Of a DNA stretch of 64,000 nucleotides, positions 52,706 to 63,884 are shown piece by piece. Source of the stretch: Diphasiastrum complanatum (taxonomy: Eukaryota > Streptophyta > Lycopodiopsida > Lycopodiales > Lycopodiaceae); NCBI GenBank assembly GCA_029204225.1, contig CM055096.1, positions 68,517,741 to 68,581,740 on the forward strand, given 5' to 3'. The notes under the pieces were generated by a model. The model was not told the origin of the DNA and did no database searches. It was given only the letters and a program-made list of their open reading frames with translations. Position numbers and translations under genes: made by a program. Numbering within the stretch: the stretch's first letter is position 1; every line of letters starts with the position of its first letter.

Positions 52706-54383
52706 TTTAAGAAATTGAAACAATTTGACCTTAGAATTTATCTGGATTCCAAGTCTATTCACACAAGTAGTGATTTATATGACATAACAGTCTTTCAGAA
52801 GAATAACTTCATGCTAGAAAGAATCATATAAATCAGTCTGATATCCTATATTCGAGAAATTACTAAGAAGTAAAGGATTAATTAAGAAAGCGAGAAATAG
52901 ATTTGAGGGCCTCTGATTTTGTAAATAATGAGATACCATATTAGGATCTAGATTAAACCTCAAAATTTCCCAAAATACCCCACATTTGATTGAATGGTTT
53001 TCTTCTTTCCCATATCGCGACTAGGTACTAAAACACACCATTGATCACCAAATCTTTATAGTCCTAGAATTTCCTTTCCAAAATTACTGACGTCCCATAC
53101 CATCAACTTTTCCTTCCAGAAAACCCTTAACCAGCTTATCTGATATTCTAGAGATCCATTGATCATCTAGTTGTCCTACAATCACTATAGGAAATTATCT
53201 CTTGTTCCCAAACATTGGAGAATCCATTTATTTGGATGACTGGCATGCCTATCAGATGGATACTCAAAATCCACATCTGATTATGTGACTTAGACAGAAG
53301 AATTAACATGGTTCAATATTACATCCTGATCCTTTTTGGTTAATGATAAGCTTCAAACCCTTACTGATGTATCAAACCTAGGGACAAGCTTCAGTCAACT
53401 AACAGATCCAATGTAATCCACGTATCAAATTCCACTTCTAAACCTCACAATTGACCTCCAAAACTGCGGATAACTCAATGGTTACAAATATATCAGTTAC
53501 AAATTCATTTGAATGAATTCTAACCAGGATATTAATAACCAGTATTAAGCAATTATTCACAGGGATTACGAAAATCCTAACTGCAAAATACATTTCCCGA
53601 TCACACTTACTACCTCTGATGTCCACTCTTCTTCCCTCCTTATAATTTTCAGTTTCCTGAAAATCTATTTCAGCTAAGGTACCAAGAAGACGTAATAACA
53701 TTAGTAAATGTTTTAAAAAAATTAATTACTATAGGAAAAAGTCCAAAACAATTTCATTTCCCTCCTATACCTGGATTGAATATAATTCACCATAGGATTT
53801 TACTGGAAATGAAATCCGTTATGTAATTCCTATTATTATAAATTTCCAATAAAGTTGGACTATTTTTTCTTTTTATTGACTGGTTTGGCATTACTCCGTT
53901 AATATTGACAAAACCTATCCAAACATAGAACATGAAATTACATGAATGGAAATCCCACCAATAGGATTTCAATAATTCTTAAACTGTTTAAATTTTAGAT
54001 CAAAATATAAATGTTAACGTTTTTTTTATTTTTTTTAGTTACGTTTTTAAAATTGATGTTGATTCTAAAATAAACACTTACCTTTTGAAAAGATGTTGTC
54101 ATGCCAATTTCTACTGTGGTTGCTTGTGTTTTTTATCTACTTGAACTGCTTGAGGCCATACTTGAATGGTAAGAAGAATAGGGAAACTCTGTACTTGTCT
54201 TCAAAAATATTAGAAGCTTTGCCACTTAATCTAGCAAAGTGATGGCATCGAATGTGTTTATCCACGTAGGCCACTTTTGGTTTAATGTAGGGATGTCAAT
54301 AAGATGTACTCTACTCAATTCTTATCTATCAGGATGGTCCTTGTGCAAAATTTGAGGAATTTATATGTTTTTATCTTTCTTGT

Positions 54384-54385
<2 letters not shown>
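52706..54385. other. No gene seen
   Basis: AT-rich nuclear sequence after the mitochondrial block. Short minus-strand frames at 53438-53701 and 53787-53972 have no motif. Confidence 0.45.

Positions 54386-54387
<2 letters not shown>

Positions 54388-54418
<31 letters not shown>
54388..54418. repeat. (GA)n microsatellite
   Basis: About 30 bp of GA. Confidence 0.9.
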
Positions 54419-54421
<3 letters not shown>

Positions 54422-55574
54422 CATTAATACAAAAAACATGTTTTGATTGATCCACTTTGTTGTTTAGGGTTTCAAAAACCCTAAGGTTGAGTGACCTACA
54501 AGTGTCGGCGGTTTGTGGGTGATCTATTGACTAAGAATCTACGAGTGACTTTTGTATTTGTCCCATCAATAAATAAAAGCTGGAGATAAGTTGCAACCCT
54601 AAATCAAATTCAAGGTTTTTGGACATGAAAATGGGTGCAAAACCTAAAAGCTAGAAATAACAATAAAGAGACCATGTATAAAGATAAGGCCATTCATGCA
54701 TGCACTTGAAGCCATGTCATTGTATAGGGTTTTTTCAAAAACCTTGAACTTAGGTGACTACCACTGCTTACTCAATTACATTGAGTATTGATCGAGATAT
54801 GACACACATGGGCTTTGCATTTGCCCAATAAGCAAAAACAAGGCCAAGGTCCTTACAAAGCTATTGTAAGAAATTTGTTGAAGAGATCAAGCAAATGCAA
54901 ATGCAAATGCAAAATGAATGTTTGAATCCCCAATCCTATCTCAAATCATGATAAAAAAAAGGGTGAAAATCCTAAAGTGGGGGCAAAAATAGTAATAGTT
55001 ATGTGTGAGAGAGTGTGAGAGAGACTTTATTTCTTAGGAAGTCCTAGTATTTGGTATTATGTCACACTTAGATGTGCCAATTCGTGTGACTTTTCTAGTT
55101 CTACCTTGATCAATCACAAAAAGCTACTTGCCAACCATAACCCCTCCTTTTTTTTGACGTTGCAAGGTGGCTTCTTAATTCTAACTCCAATAGCCTCACC
55201 CCTGAGCCACATGATAGGAGACAAGTGTAGAGAGAGAAATTGGCAATGAAAGCACCAAAACTAGAATGGAGATGGGTGAGTTTCCACTAGGCTCTATAGG
55301 CCCCAAACCTCCCTGTGCATGTGCCCATGCAAGACTAAGCTCCCCAAAAGAGCTTTTCATTAATATTAATACTCTACATAGCAGTCCTAAACCATGTATT
55401 AGCTCCATTTAACATGTCTTGGCCCTCACAAGGTTATTAATTACATTATTGGCCTTGTACGGAATATTGTGGCATAACCAATAATCTCGAGTACTAGAGT
55501 ACCATGTCTCAAGTACTAGAGTACCATATAGGATTATGCCAAATGCTATATGCAGAATGTGGACGTAACAAATT
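54419..55574. other. No gene; two diverged GGGTTTC/T..AAAAACCCT-containing stretches
   Basis: TAGGGTTTCAAAAACCCTAAG near 54466 and TAGGGTTTTTTCAAAAACCTTG near 54725 are each followed by GTGACCTAC/GTGACTACC, suggesting an old duplication of about 260 bp. 55490-55530 has AGTACTAGAGTACCAT twice. No gene is supported. Confidence 0.4.
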
Positions 55575-56795
55575 ACATAACCAATCCTAGGCAATAATGT
55601 ACTAGATTCAAATTTTTCATTTTAGAGTTGAAATGTAAATCATCCTTGTTGGTGTTAGCTAGTTATTATAAGTTTATCAACATTTAGAAAAACTAAATTG
55701 ACATCATCATTATGAGATGAGATGTAAATATTTGGATTACAGGATTTACCTACTATATCATTGGAGATGAAGTACTTGTCAATACGATTGTAATAGACAC
55801 AAAAAGCTTGCGTACAATATTATGTTTTCTATCCTCAATAACATAGCCTTCTAGTTGTACCATATGCACTTCCTCATTCATTGTATCGTTCAAACCCAAC
55901 AGGGTTGGCTCAACTAGTTAGCTTGGCATCCAAAGTTTCTTTGGTCCCAGGTTCGAGCCTCCTCTTGGAAACCAAGAAGCATTGTATCGTTCAAAAATAA
56001 TTATTTTTTGTCCATTTAATGCAAGTGCCAACCAAAGTATGATGCTAGTGCTTTTACCAACCTTACCATTGTCCATTCTGCTACATGAGAAAAAAGGTGT
56101 TCATGTAGTCTTTCCTTTTGCACTAGGAATATTCTTTGACTACATGTCACACTTCGTGTACCTTTTTATGGTACCAACTTGCATATATTTTGTCTTGTAC
56201 ACCCACTTTGTTTTCAGTTGGCTTCTTATTAGGTGCTTAATATTCCAACTCCCAAGTGCCATGCTTTTCAATTGAATTCATCTCATCGTGCTCTACTTCT
56301 TGCCAAACTTCTTTTCTCTTTTCGTCTTGATAAGTTGAAGGCTCTTGGATCTATATGATACTTGACATCAATGCTAGATTCGCTTGATATTTGTAAGGAG
56401 TCTTCTTTTTTCCTTGTAGATCTACTCATCACTCCCTCCATACTTTTTTTGGGTAAGCTCTCTTTTTCTTCTTGCAAATGTCTCTTGTACTACTTAGATG
56501 AATTATATTATGGAAAAAGAGTCTTAAAAGAGAATGTGTCCTACATCATGTCTTGGACCTTTCTTTTATCCCCAAACAATTCCATTAGCATGTCCAAACG
56601 AGCATACCCAACTCTCAATCTATCAATATGAATATCGTCCTTGTGTTGATGTATGACCACCTTGGTCTCTTGATATATCTCCTCTCTTCAAATTGAGGTA
56701 CAACCATGCTTGCACTTCTATTCTCAATTGATGGTGCCACTTTTCCTTTGGATTATCCATCAATGGGTGATATTTTCTCATGACTTCTGCATCAT
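55575..56795 (-). pseudogene. Copia family B pol fragment, inverted copy
   Basis: The reverse complement matches 26276-27660: GATGATGATGCAGAAGTCATG, GAAAAGTGGCACCATCAATTG, the RT start, TTGGTTGGCACTTGCATTAA and CATAATGATGATGTCAATTT follow in the same order. It has one copy of the 303-bp segment duplicated in the other locus, and it carries a SINE insertion. It has many stops. Confidence 0.8.
55895..55979 (+). mobile_element. tRNA-derived SINE with 16-bp target duplication
   Basis: An 85-bp insertion in the copia B relic. It has an A-box-like GGTTGGCTCAACTAGTTAGC region and a B box GGTTCGAGCCTCC, the two internal promoter elements of RNA polymerase III. The flanks are the identical CATTGTATCGTTCAAA at 55879-55894 and 55980-55995. 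The uninterrupted site exists in the other copia B copy (about 27052-27085), proving insertion. The element is short and has no poly-A or T tail, so it may be 3' truncated. Confidence 0.85.
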
Positions 56796-56812
56796 CATCA
56801 TTAATAGTTAAT

Positions 56813-59800
56813 CATTCTACTAAATAACTTTTGGTGCTTGATCCTGGGAAGAGCTTTGGTGAATATGTCTGCAACCATTTCTGTTGTGCAGCAATATTGA
56901 AAAATCACTTGTCCTAAGAAAGCTTTTTCCCTAATAAAATGATATTGGACTTCCTTCCCAATCTGAGTCGGAGTAGCCTTGAAGAACCATTGGATCAATA
57001 TCATTTCCATCATAGCATAAAATGTGATCTAGGCTTCCTTGAATATATCTCACAACTCTCTTCAATGATTTCCAATGTAAGATCCTAAGATTAGACATGT
57101 ATTGACTCAGTGTGCTAACAGTGTATGCTAAATCCGGTCTAGTGCAAAGCATGGCATACATCAAAGATCCTATAAGTGAATGATAAGGGTACTACGCTAA
57201 GTCGAGTACTTCACTTTTGGTATCCGCACAAGAAGGTTTAGTCAATGTCATAGTTGGATCCATTGGAGTATCAATCGGTTTGCAATCACACATATGAAAC
57301 TTTTCTAGAATGGATTCTAGATCTTTCTGCTGGCTTAAGATCTTCTGATGCAGTCCAGAATGATTGAGGTGTATACCTCTCAAAAACTGTTCGAGTTCTC
57401 AAGGATCTTCGAACATCTTGTTGACAGATTGGAATGGTGTCTCTTCTTGAATTTGTCCAGATTTGCCTGAGCTATCTTGGTCTAGTCTGGTGACAGGTGC
57501 TGTCAGCTACTCGGCTTCTGTAGCTGTAGCTACAGATTTTACATAAGAGACATCACAAGTGGAAGATTCTATGTTGTGTAAAATAGGATGAAATGACACA
57601 ACTTCATCTATAAATGGTTGTTTGAAGTCATAGAATGTATCTTCTTTGAAGGGTACATACCTTAAAACAAATGCTACATTGGTGGATGGATCATAAACTT
57701 TGTAAGCTTTATGTTCATCAGGATAGCCAATGAAGATGCATTTATTTGACCTCTTGTCCAGTTTCTTCCTAAGTTGTTTAGGAACATGAACAAAACATAT
57801 ACAACCAAAAAAATTTAGATGGCTAGCACTAGGCTTGTGTCCATGCCATACTTGATGAGGAGTTCTATTGTTAACAACTTTTGTGTTGGATTTGTTTCAT
57901 ATGTAACAGGCTATAGCAGTAGCTTTTGCCTAGAACTTCGAAGGTAAGTGCGCTTGATGTAGCATAGATCTGGCTAAGTTAAGCAGCGTTCGATTCTTCC
58001 TTTCTATGACTCCATTCTATTGAGGCGAATAGGAAGCTGTCAGTTGTCTTCGAATGCCATGCTCAGCTAGATAGTCGGACATCTCATTGGACATATATTC
58101 ACTGCTGCCATCAGTTCGGAGTGCTTTCACTTTATTAGATGTTTGGGTTTCAGCCATGGCCTTGAATTTTTTGAAGCATTCATAGGCTTCTAATTTGTAC
58201 TTTATAAACATGATGTTTTACCACCTAGAATAATCATCTATGAAAGTGATAAAGTAAATTGCATCTCATAAGGATGGAGTTGGCATTGGACCGCAAAGAT
58301 CACTATGTACAAGATCTAATACATGATTTGTCTTGATGCAATGTGTTCTAGAAAATTTTCTTCTAGAATGTTTACCATGAATGCAAGACCCAAAGAATAA
58401 TGATTTCCTATCTAATGAAAGTGGCAAATTCAATCCATCAACTAGATTATTACAACGCATGTAAAAAAGAGCTCTTGTATTCACGTGTCCAAATCGACCA
58501 TGCCACAATATAGCCATCATCATGAAAAGTACTAGCTAATGCAATTGAGTTAGAGAGTACATATAAATTTTCAACTCTAGTACAAATAGTCATAGTAGTT
58601 TCTTTATCGAAGATTATGCACTACTCAGAATGAAATGTGACAGTGTAGTCCTCATCAGTTTTCTTAGAAATTGATAACAGGTTCTTAGATAGCTAACCTA
58701 CATGAAGAACATTTGGAACAGAAATGGAAAGATCATTCTTGAAAACGATCTTGACTGTCCCTTTGCCTTTCACGCGGATGGTACTAGAATGTCTGAGGTA
58801 GATAAACTTGTCTCTAGAATAAGATTCATACTCAGTAAACCTTTCCCTTCTTGGTGTCATGTGTTGGGTAGCACCACTATCTAGATACCAACAGTCGTAG
58901 TCTGCGTTGCCACTGTTGTAAGCCATCAATAGTTCTAATGATTTTTCTTTGTTAGAGGATTTCTCGTTGAATTCTACCTTGTTGGTAGATTTCGGCTGTT
59001 TGTGTTGCTGCTTCTTAGCCTCAATGTAAATCCGGATACGACATTCTTTGATGTCATGGTTCAATCTCTTGCAATACCTGCAAAAGAGTTTCTTCCTGGA
59101 TCCGTCGCTCTCTGATTGAGTTGGAGGCTTCTGTTGTTGCTTGTGCACTTGATTATTGCCCTTGTAGTTCTTCTTCTTCTTGGTGTATAAGGCCAAGGAC
59201 TTGTCTTTGACAGATAGATCATTGGTCTTTCTATGCATCTCTTCTTGAAGACAGTGACCGACGATTGAAGAGTCAGGTCAAGTTGAGTAAAGATCATCAC
59301 AACAAAGTGCTCATAGGACTTTGGTAAAGAAGAAAGCAAGGTCATTACAGCGTCATCATCCTGACATCCTACACCTGATAGTTGATCTAACAAAGACTTG
59401 AAGCTGTTGATATGGGTGGTGAGAGCTACTGAATCAGACATCCTAAGAGCAAAGAACTTTCTTCTAAGGTGTAACCGCGTGGTTACATGTTGAGTCTCAT
59501 AGAGATTTGTTATCAAATCTAATGCTTCCTTATAGGATCTACATCTGGTAATGTGGAAAATCTAGGAGTCAGCCAGATTCAACGTGATTGATACTAAGGC
59601 CTTCTAATCCTTGATCATCCATGCCTTAGTTACGTCATAATCATTGTGGTTGTCTGGTCTCAGGTCAGCAGACCTGTCTACGACATCCCAAAGGTCTCTA
59701 TCTATAAGCATCATCCAGAGTTTTAGTTTCCAGAGGTAGAAGTTAGATCTGTTGAATCTATCAATGATTCTAACTTCACTAGAGGATGAAGAAGACGAGT

Positions 59801-59816
59801 TACCAGTGAGAGACAT
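56813..59816 (-). pseudogene. Copia family A gag-pol
   Basis: Minus-strand order from 59816 down. Gag start: VRIIDRFNRSNFYLWKLKLW. UBN2 part: LHLRRKFFALRMSDSVALTT then HINSFKSLLDQLSGVG. Zinc knuckle: CRYCKRLNHDIKEC. Protease: YLDSGATQHM. Pre-integrase: LWHGRFGHVN with FFGSCIHGKHSRRKF. Integrase: RTDGSSEYMSNEM and YSPQ, stop, NG. Integrase tail: YDPSTNVAF. After QEETPFQSV the reverse transcriptase core is deleted, and sequence resumes at LESILEKFHMCDCKPIDTPM and LMYAMLCTRPDLAYTVSTLS, to GYSDSDWEGS. The end (FTKALPRIKHQKL) is reached but the 3' LTR is missing. Several stops. It is the longer of two copies; the other is 23460-24988. Confidence 0.87.
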
Positions 59817-59867
59817 TATGAATTGACAGTAATATAAACAAAGTAATCTCTCAACTTAGTGATCTAT
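59817..59867 (-). mobile_element. Leader between primer site and gag of copia A
   Basis: A short untranslated stretch between the primer site and the gag ATG at 59816. Nothing else visible. Confidence 0.5.
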
Positions 59868-59884
59868 GGCTCTTATATCACTTG
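59868..59884 (-). other. Copia A primer-binding site
   Basis: The minus strand reads AAGTGATATAAGAGCCA just after the LTR end TTCTCACA. GTGATATAAGAGCC is a variant of TGGTATCAGAGCC. Confidence 0.6.
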
Positions 59885-60000
59885 TGAGAACATCCTCCAA
59901 AGAAGATGGATTGTTTGCAAAAATTATTGTTTGTTAGTTTAAACATGAAGTTCAGTATGGATTTAAAATTTTATGGTGTAGAGAGATGCCGCAAATTCCC
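59885..60000 (-). mobile_element. Remnant of copia A 5' LTR
   Basis: About 115 bp equivalent to the last part of the LTR at 24989-26166 (CACCATAAAAT, AACTTCATGTTTAAACTAAC, ATCCATCTTCTTTGGAGGAT), reading on the minus strand. It is truncated at about 60000. A second short echo of the LTR end (GATTGTGTGCGAAAATTACT) is at about 60010-60030. Confidence 0.7.
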
Positions 60001-60030
60001 CATGCGTCGATTGTGTGCGAAAATTACTGT

Positions 60031-60519
60031 TTAACATAGTCTCAATTGATTTTGGACTTTTTAATTTATTTAGGACTATTTTCTAATTATACTACCAAAA
60101 GAGCCAGATAAGAAAAAATAAAAATTACTAATTGTTGAAGTGGGATTTTCTCGAGTTCAAATCTCATTTCAATACAACTATAAGTCAAACAATACAAATT
60201 TGATCAACGAGTTACAATTTAGTTTCTAAAATTTAAAATGCTTTTTTCCAATAGCTATGAGCACCTAATATAATTGTAAAGTAGTAACTCTACATCCATT
60301 TTGACCTTACTGATTGAAGTTGATACAAATGAATCGAAAGTGGTTGGCAAGGATTGTAGCCAAAAAGCCTCTTGGCTATACATTGATCCTGACAACATCT
60401 TTTGTTTCGAAAGATATTAGACACATGGTTGGGACCTTTGTGAATCTCTAGATGTCTAATTTTTAATCTTGGTGAAAAACTACTGACATAGATTGTTATC
60501 AAACCATTTCATGTCCATT
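60031..60519. other. No gene seen
   Basis: AT-rich sequence between the copia A LTR remnant and the LARD-like region. No supported feature. Confidence 0.4.
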
Positions 60520-61002
60520 TCAAATCTCAAGAGTAAGATTATTTGGGTCAAGAGGCATTCCAAAAGGGTGATTGGATTTGATCTTTGTGTGTTTTCAAGT
60601 ATACATGTCAAGTTTATGTGATCTAGTGTAGATCTTTTTTTTTGTGAAAATTTGTGGTTTAGTTTGTTGTCAAATCAAATCAAATTCAATCCAAATCTCA
60701 AGAGTGAGATCATTTGGGTCAAGAGTGAGTCCAAAGTAAGTGATTAAGTTTGTCTTTCAAGTATTTGAAGCAAAACCCATCCTTTGTTCAAGAATCTCAA
60801 AAGTTGAGTGAACTAGTCAAGAGAAAAGGAAAATCTAGGTGTCAAATATTTTCAAATCCATTCCAACTCTCAAAAGAAAGATTCATTGGTGTTTATTGAG
60901 TCCAATAGGGGTGTTTGGATCTGATTTTTGTGATTTGATAGAATTCTTTTGTCTTAGTGATCAAAGCAAAGCTTAGTTTCCAATTGACTAGGTTGAAAAG
61001 AG

Positions 61003-61626
61003 ATGATTCAAAATTTGTGGTCTAGATCTTGTGTAGATCCTTCTAGATTGTTGAATGTGTTCAAATATAGTTTCTTGAGAGTCACAAATTACATTTTGAA
61101 AAGTCATATCACAAGGTTTTACTTCCTCATCATGGCATCAATAGGTGGCAACCTATTGGAGGCAAGTAAGGATCTTAAATGCAACCTTTGTGGCAAGAGA
61201 GATCATTTTGTCTCAAGATGCTACAAAATGAAGATCAATCCATCCAAGGAGAACCAAAGCAAGGAGGCCGAGGTGAAGGATGGAGCTTCAAGTTCAAAGT
61301 GCAAAGGCAAGAAGGACAAATCCAAGGAAAGGTGTTTCCTTTGTGGAAAGATGCATGAGGCTTGGAGTCTCACAACGAGTTACAAAATTTGTCTACAAAA
61401 GTCCATCACCACACATTTCAAACCTTTTGAAGTTTTTCATTTGGAAGTGAATTTTTTGGTTCAATATGCAAAGATAAATGTCAGTTGGATTTATTTCATT
61501 GCCTTGGAAAGCATTTTGCTTGGAACTTTAGAAAAGTTCAAATTTATTGTTATGATCCAAGGGAAACCAAGAAAGATTAAGGAGGAGCAATCACAAAATG
61601 AAAATAGTCCATTTATGCTCTCATGA
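61003..61626 (+). CDS. Zinc-knuckle (gag-like) ORF in LARD-like region
   Basis: A 207-residue frame. Around residues 58-75 it has CNLCGKRDHFVSRC, a C-x2-C-x4-H-x4-C zinc knuckle of retroviral-type nucleocapsids. A Lys/Ser/Glu-rich stretch (KENQSKEAEVKDGASSSKCK) follows, then CFLCGKMHEAW, a second, incomplete knuckle. The C-terminal part (EVFHLEVNFLVQYAKINVSW) is not recognised. The knuckle suggests RNA binding in a capsid-like particle, the sort of gag protein non-autonomous LTR elements may still encode. The stop at 61626 overlaps the start of the next frame (ATGA). The real start may be MASIGGNLLEASKDLKCNLC at 61132, where the preceding residues look non-coding. Confidence 0.5.
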   Translation: MIQNLWSRSCVDPSRLLNVFKYSFLRVTNYILKSHITRFYFLIMASIGGNLLEASKDLKCNLCGKRDHFVSRCYKMKINPSKENQSKEAEVKDGASSSKCKGKKDKSKERCFLCGKMHEAWSLTTSYKICLQKSITTHFKPFEVFHLEVNFLVQYAKINVSWIYFIALESILLGTLEKFKFIVMIQGKPRKIKEEQSQNENSPFMLS

Positions 61627-61895
61627 CATCTTATGAAAAACTATTTTGCTTTGAAGAGATTTTTGTATCTCAAATGGGGATTAAGGCAATACTAGTTGAG
61701 TGTGATGCCTTAATAGATAGCAAAGCATGTTTTCCTTGTAAACTTACATTGAGTATAAAGTCAAGGAAATGGAAATGTCTTCATAATGTATTTTCTTTTG
61801 GTTTCAATAAGATCATGAATGATGTGTTCATTCATAATGTTGAAAATTGTAAATTTTCAATTTTAAAGGCAAGTTGTAAACTTCTTAGAGAATAA
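61623..61895 (+). other. Short frame after zinc-knuckle ORF
   Basis: 90 residues starting in the ATGA overlap with the previous stop. It contains FEEIFVSQMGIKAILVECDA, which recurs in modified form near 62330-62400 (LSEIFASQSWSKAILVEYGV). This points to an internal duplication of about 680 bp. No known domain. Confidence 0.35.
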
Positions 61896-61950
61896 GTGAA
61901 GCATCCAAGGTGGATACTTTTATCCATAAGCAAGTAGTTAGCTTATTGAG

Positions 61951-62379
61951 ATGGAAATACTTTTTGATTTCAATATTAGAAAAATCATGCCAAGCTATGG
62001 TGATTTTTGGACTTATGGTTCTAGCATAAGTAATGTTGATGATCATATGAAGTGCACATTATATGATCATGTTTGTTGTGATCATTTTGAGACATGGAGG
62101 TCTTGGATTTCCATCAAGGAGGAGCACCAAGAAGTTGATCTTGAGGAGCCATCTCGAGGTTCAAGTGTGCCAAGGATTGAGGAGGAGAGTCCTTCTCAAG
62201 TTATGATTCCAGGAAGAATATCAAGAGACATGGTTGAGCTCAAATGGCTCACATTTCAAGGGAAAGAGGAGCACATTTCAAGTGTATACATCTCATGCTT
62301 GCTTCTCTTATGTCATTTGGTGAATCAATTTGCCTTAGTGAGATCTTTGCATCTCAAAGTTGGAGTAAAGCAATACTAG
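61951..62379 (+). other. Open frame in LARD-like region
   Basis: 142 residues with an acidic middle (SIKEEHQEVDLEEPSRGSSV). No domain recognised. Overlapped by another frame from 62244 carrying the repeated SEIF.SQ..SKAILVEYG phrase, so a frameshift lies near 62340. Confidence 0.3.
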
Positions 62380-62432
62380 TTGAGTATGGTGTCTCTCTTG
62401 AGAACATCGTTGATGTTCTTAATGATTTGTAA

Positions 62433-62723
62433 TTGATTTTAGATCAATTATTTCATCAAATGTATGCTCTTGAGTCTTTCAAGAGCAAGAGTGATTTGTC
62501 CACCCATAGTGTGAAAATTTGTCTTTTTTCATGTATTGAGGCAAATTGCAAACTCTTTATAAGAATAAGTGAATCATCCTCTAAGGAAACTTATCTCCAG
62601 AATGAAGTAATTAGCCTCATTAGATATGAGATTAGCATGGTAACCAAGCATGAAGATATGATACAAACTCTATGTTATTATAGCATGCATAGTCTTGCCA
62701 ATTTTGATAAGCCTAAGTCTTGA
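62433..62723 (+). other. Last open frame of the LARD-like region
   Basis: 96 residues ending SMHSLANFDKPKS. Contains CLFSCIEANCKLFIRISESS, similar to the CKFSILKASCKLL of the earlier frame, again suggesting duplication. No function can be given. Confidence 0.3.
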
Positions 62724-62739
62724 GATCTTGGTAACATGA

Positions 62740-63884
62740 TGTTGGATCTATTGGATTATTCTCCTTCTTACTAATCGACTAATCGTTTTTTAATCCTCAT
62801 CCATTTTTTATCCAGTTCTGCAGATTTTCCCGTGTTCTTTTATAGTCTGCAGATTTACAAGTGTTTTTACATAGTCTGTAGAAATACACAGAGTTTGACT
62901 ACAGTGTCGCATTTTCATCTTCTCTCACTTCGTATTTTTTGCCTGTCATGAATCTTGTGTAAAATCACAATGTCGTATTTTTTGCATTTTAGCGACACTG
63001 TTGTCTGTCGGGATTTGCGAGCACATATGCAAAGTCACATTTTTGGCTTTTTCCAAAGTGTCTCAAATGTTAAGGAAATGACTCTGGCAAAGTGTGGGGC
63101 AACCGTAAAAGAGATTTTAAGGCACTGTCAGGTTTTTTGCATAATCCCGACATTGTCGCCTTTTTGCGACAATGGCGCTTGTGGCTGTTTTAGTTCATTT
63201 CTGCAGAAGTGATAGTTTGGTTCATTTATACAGATTTCCACTGCTTATCAGCAATCAATGGCAATGAATCGGATGGATGCCAGCGGACACCAACCAACTG
63301 GCAATTGCAATTGATGACCTAATTTCTTAGTATATATACAGTTGTTCATATTCATAAAATCAATCATCTTATGATCAAGCATTTGAATAGTTAGCTCTCT
63401 CTCTCTCTCTCAAGCCTGCGAGCTTGAACACTCCTGAGCATTCTAGCTCACTTCTTAGAGTCGTTTTAGAGATTGCTATTGCACTACTGCTTATCAGCAT
63501 TGCGCTTAATTCAGACTTTCATTTTAGCCGCTCAGAGATAGCATAGAGTACACGGCTTCAATCCGCAACTTATTGTACTCATTTACTTCTGTTTTGTTTT
63601 CATACTAAATCAATACTATCTTTTATTGCACTCAGTTTTGTCTCAGAATGTATTGCGCTTCTGTAGTTCTTCGCGACTAATTATTTGTCTGATAATTCAA
63701 TGCATTATTGTTCGGCTATGTAATCACTGTAGTACTGATGATTTCAAAGTTAGTTACTATAAGATCAAATGTGATTTCTATCACTAATGTTTTGTTCAAG
63801 ATTGATAGGCATAGTCATGCACTGAGAGAGAGGAAGATAGTTTATTTCGCCATTGACCTATCTTCTACACATCTCTTTCCGACA
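62740..63884 (+). mobile_element. 5' LTR of a copia C element
   Basis: 1145 bp, from TGTTGGATCTATTGGATTAT to CATCTCTTTCCGACA. It is followed at once by TGGTATCAGAGC. The promoter-like TATATATACAG is near 63332. CT-rich GTTAGCTCTCTCTCTCTC near 63390 fits a leader. The last 120 bp resemble the LTR at 45097-45384 (CTATCACTAATGTT, GATAGGCATAGTCATGC), so both belong to one family. The element continues beyond the window. Confidence 0.82.
63328..63338 (+). promoter_or_regulatory. LTR TATA box
   Basis: TAGTATATATACAG lies about 555 bp before the LTR end. TATATATA is a plausible core promoter; no other promoter evidence. Confidence 0.4.

Larger units (their letters stand above)
60520..62735 (+). mobile_element. 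LARD-like internal region
   Basis: Three diverged direct repeats come first (near 60520, 60680 and 60855), each with a phrase like AATCTCAAGAGTGAGAT followed by CATTTGGGTCAAGAG. Then follow four plus-strand frames with no polymerase motif. AGTGAAGCATCCAAGGTGGA near 61896 and AGTGAATCATCCTCTAAGGA near 62570 resemble AGTGAAGCATCCTATATGGA near 38343 in the LARD. This is probably another non-autonomous LTR element of the same broad group. Its LTRs were not found; the LTR at 62740 has a different sequence. Confidence 0.5.

Noticed and set aside
52562-52831. 89-residue open frame as a real chimaeric mitochondrial gene
   Set aside because: Only the middle part is cox2; both ends are intron and unrelated DNA. 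Such chimaeras can matter in mitochondria (cytoplasmic male sterility), but here it sits in a decayed nuclear-type context.
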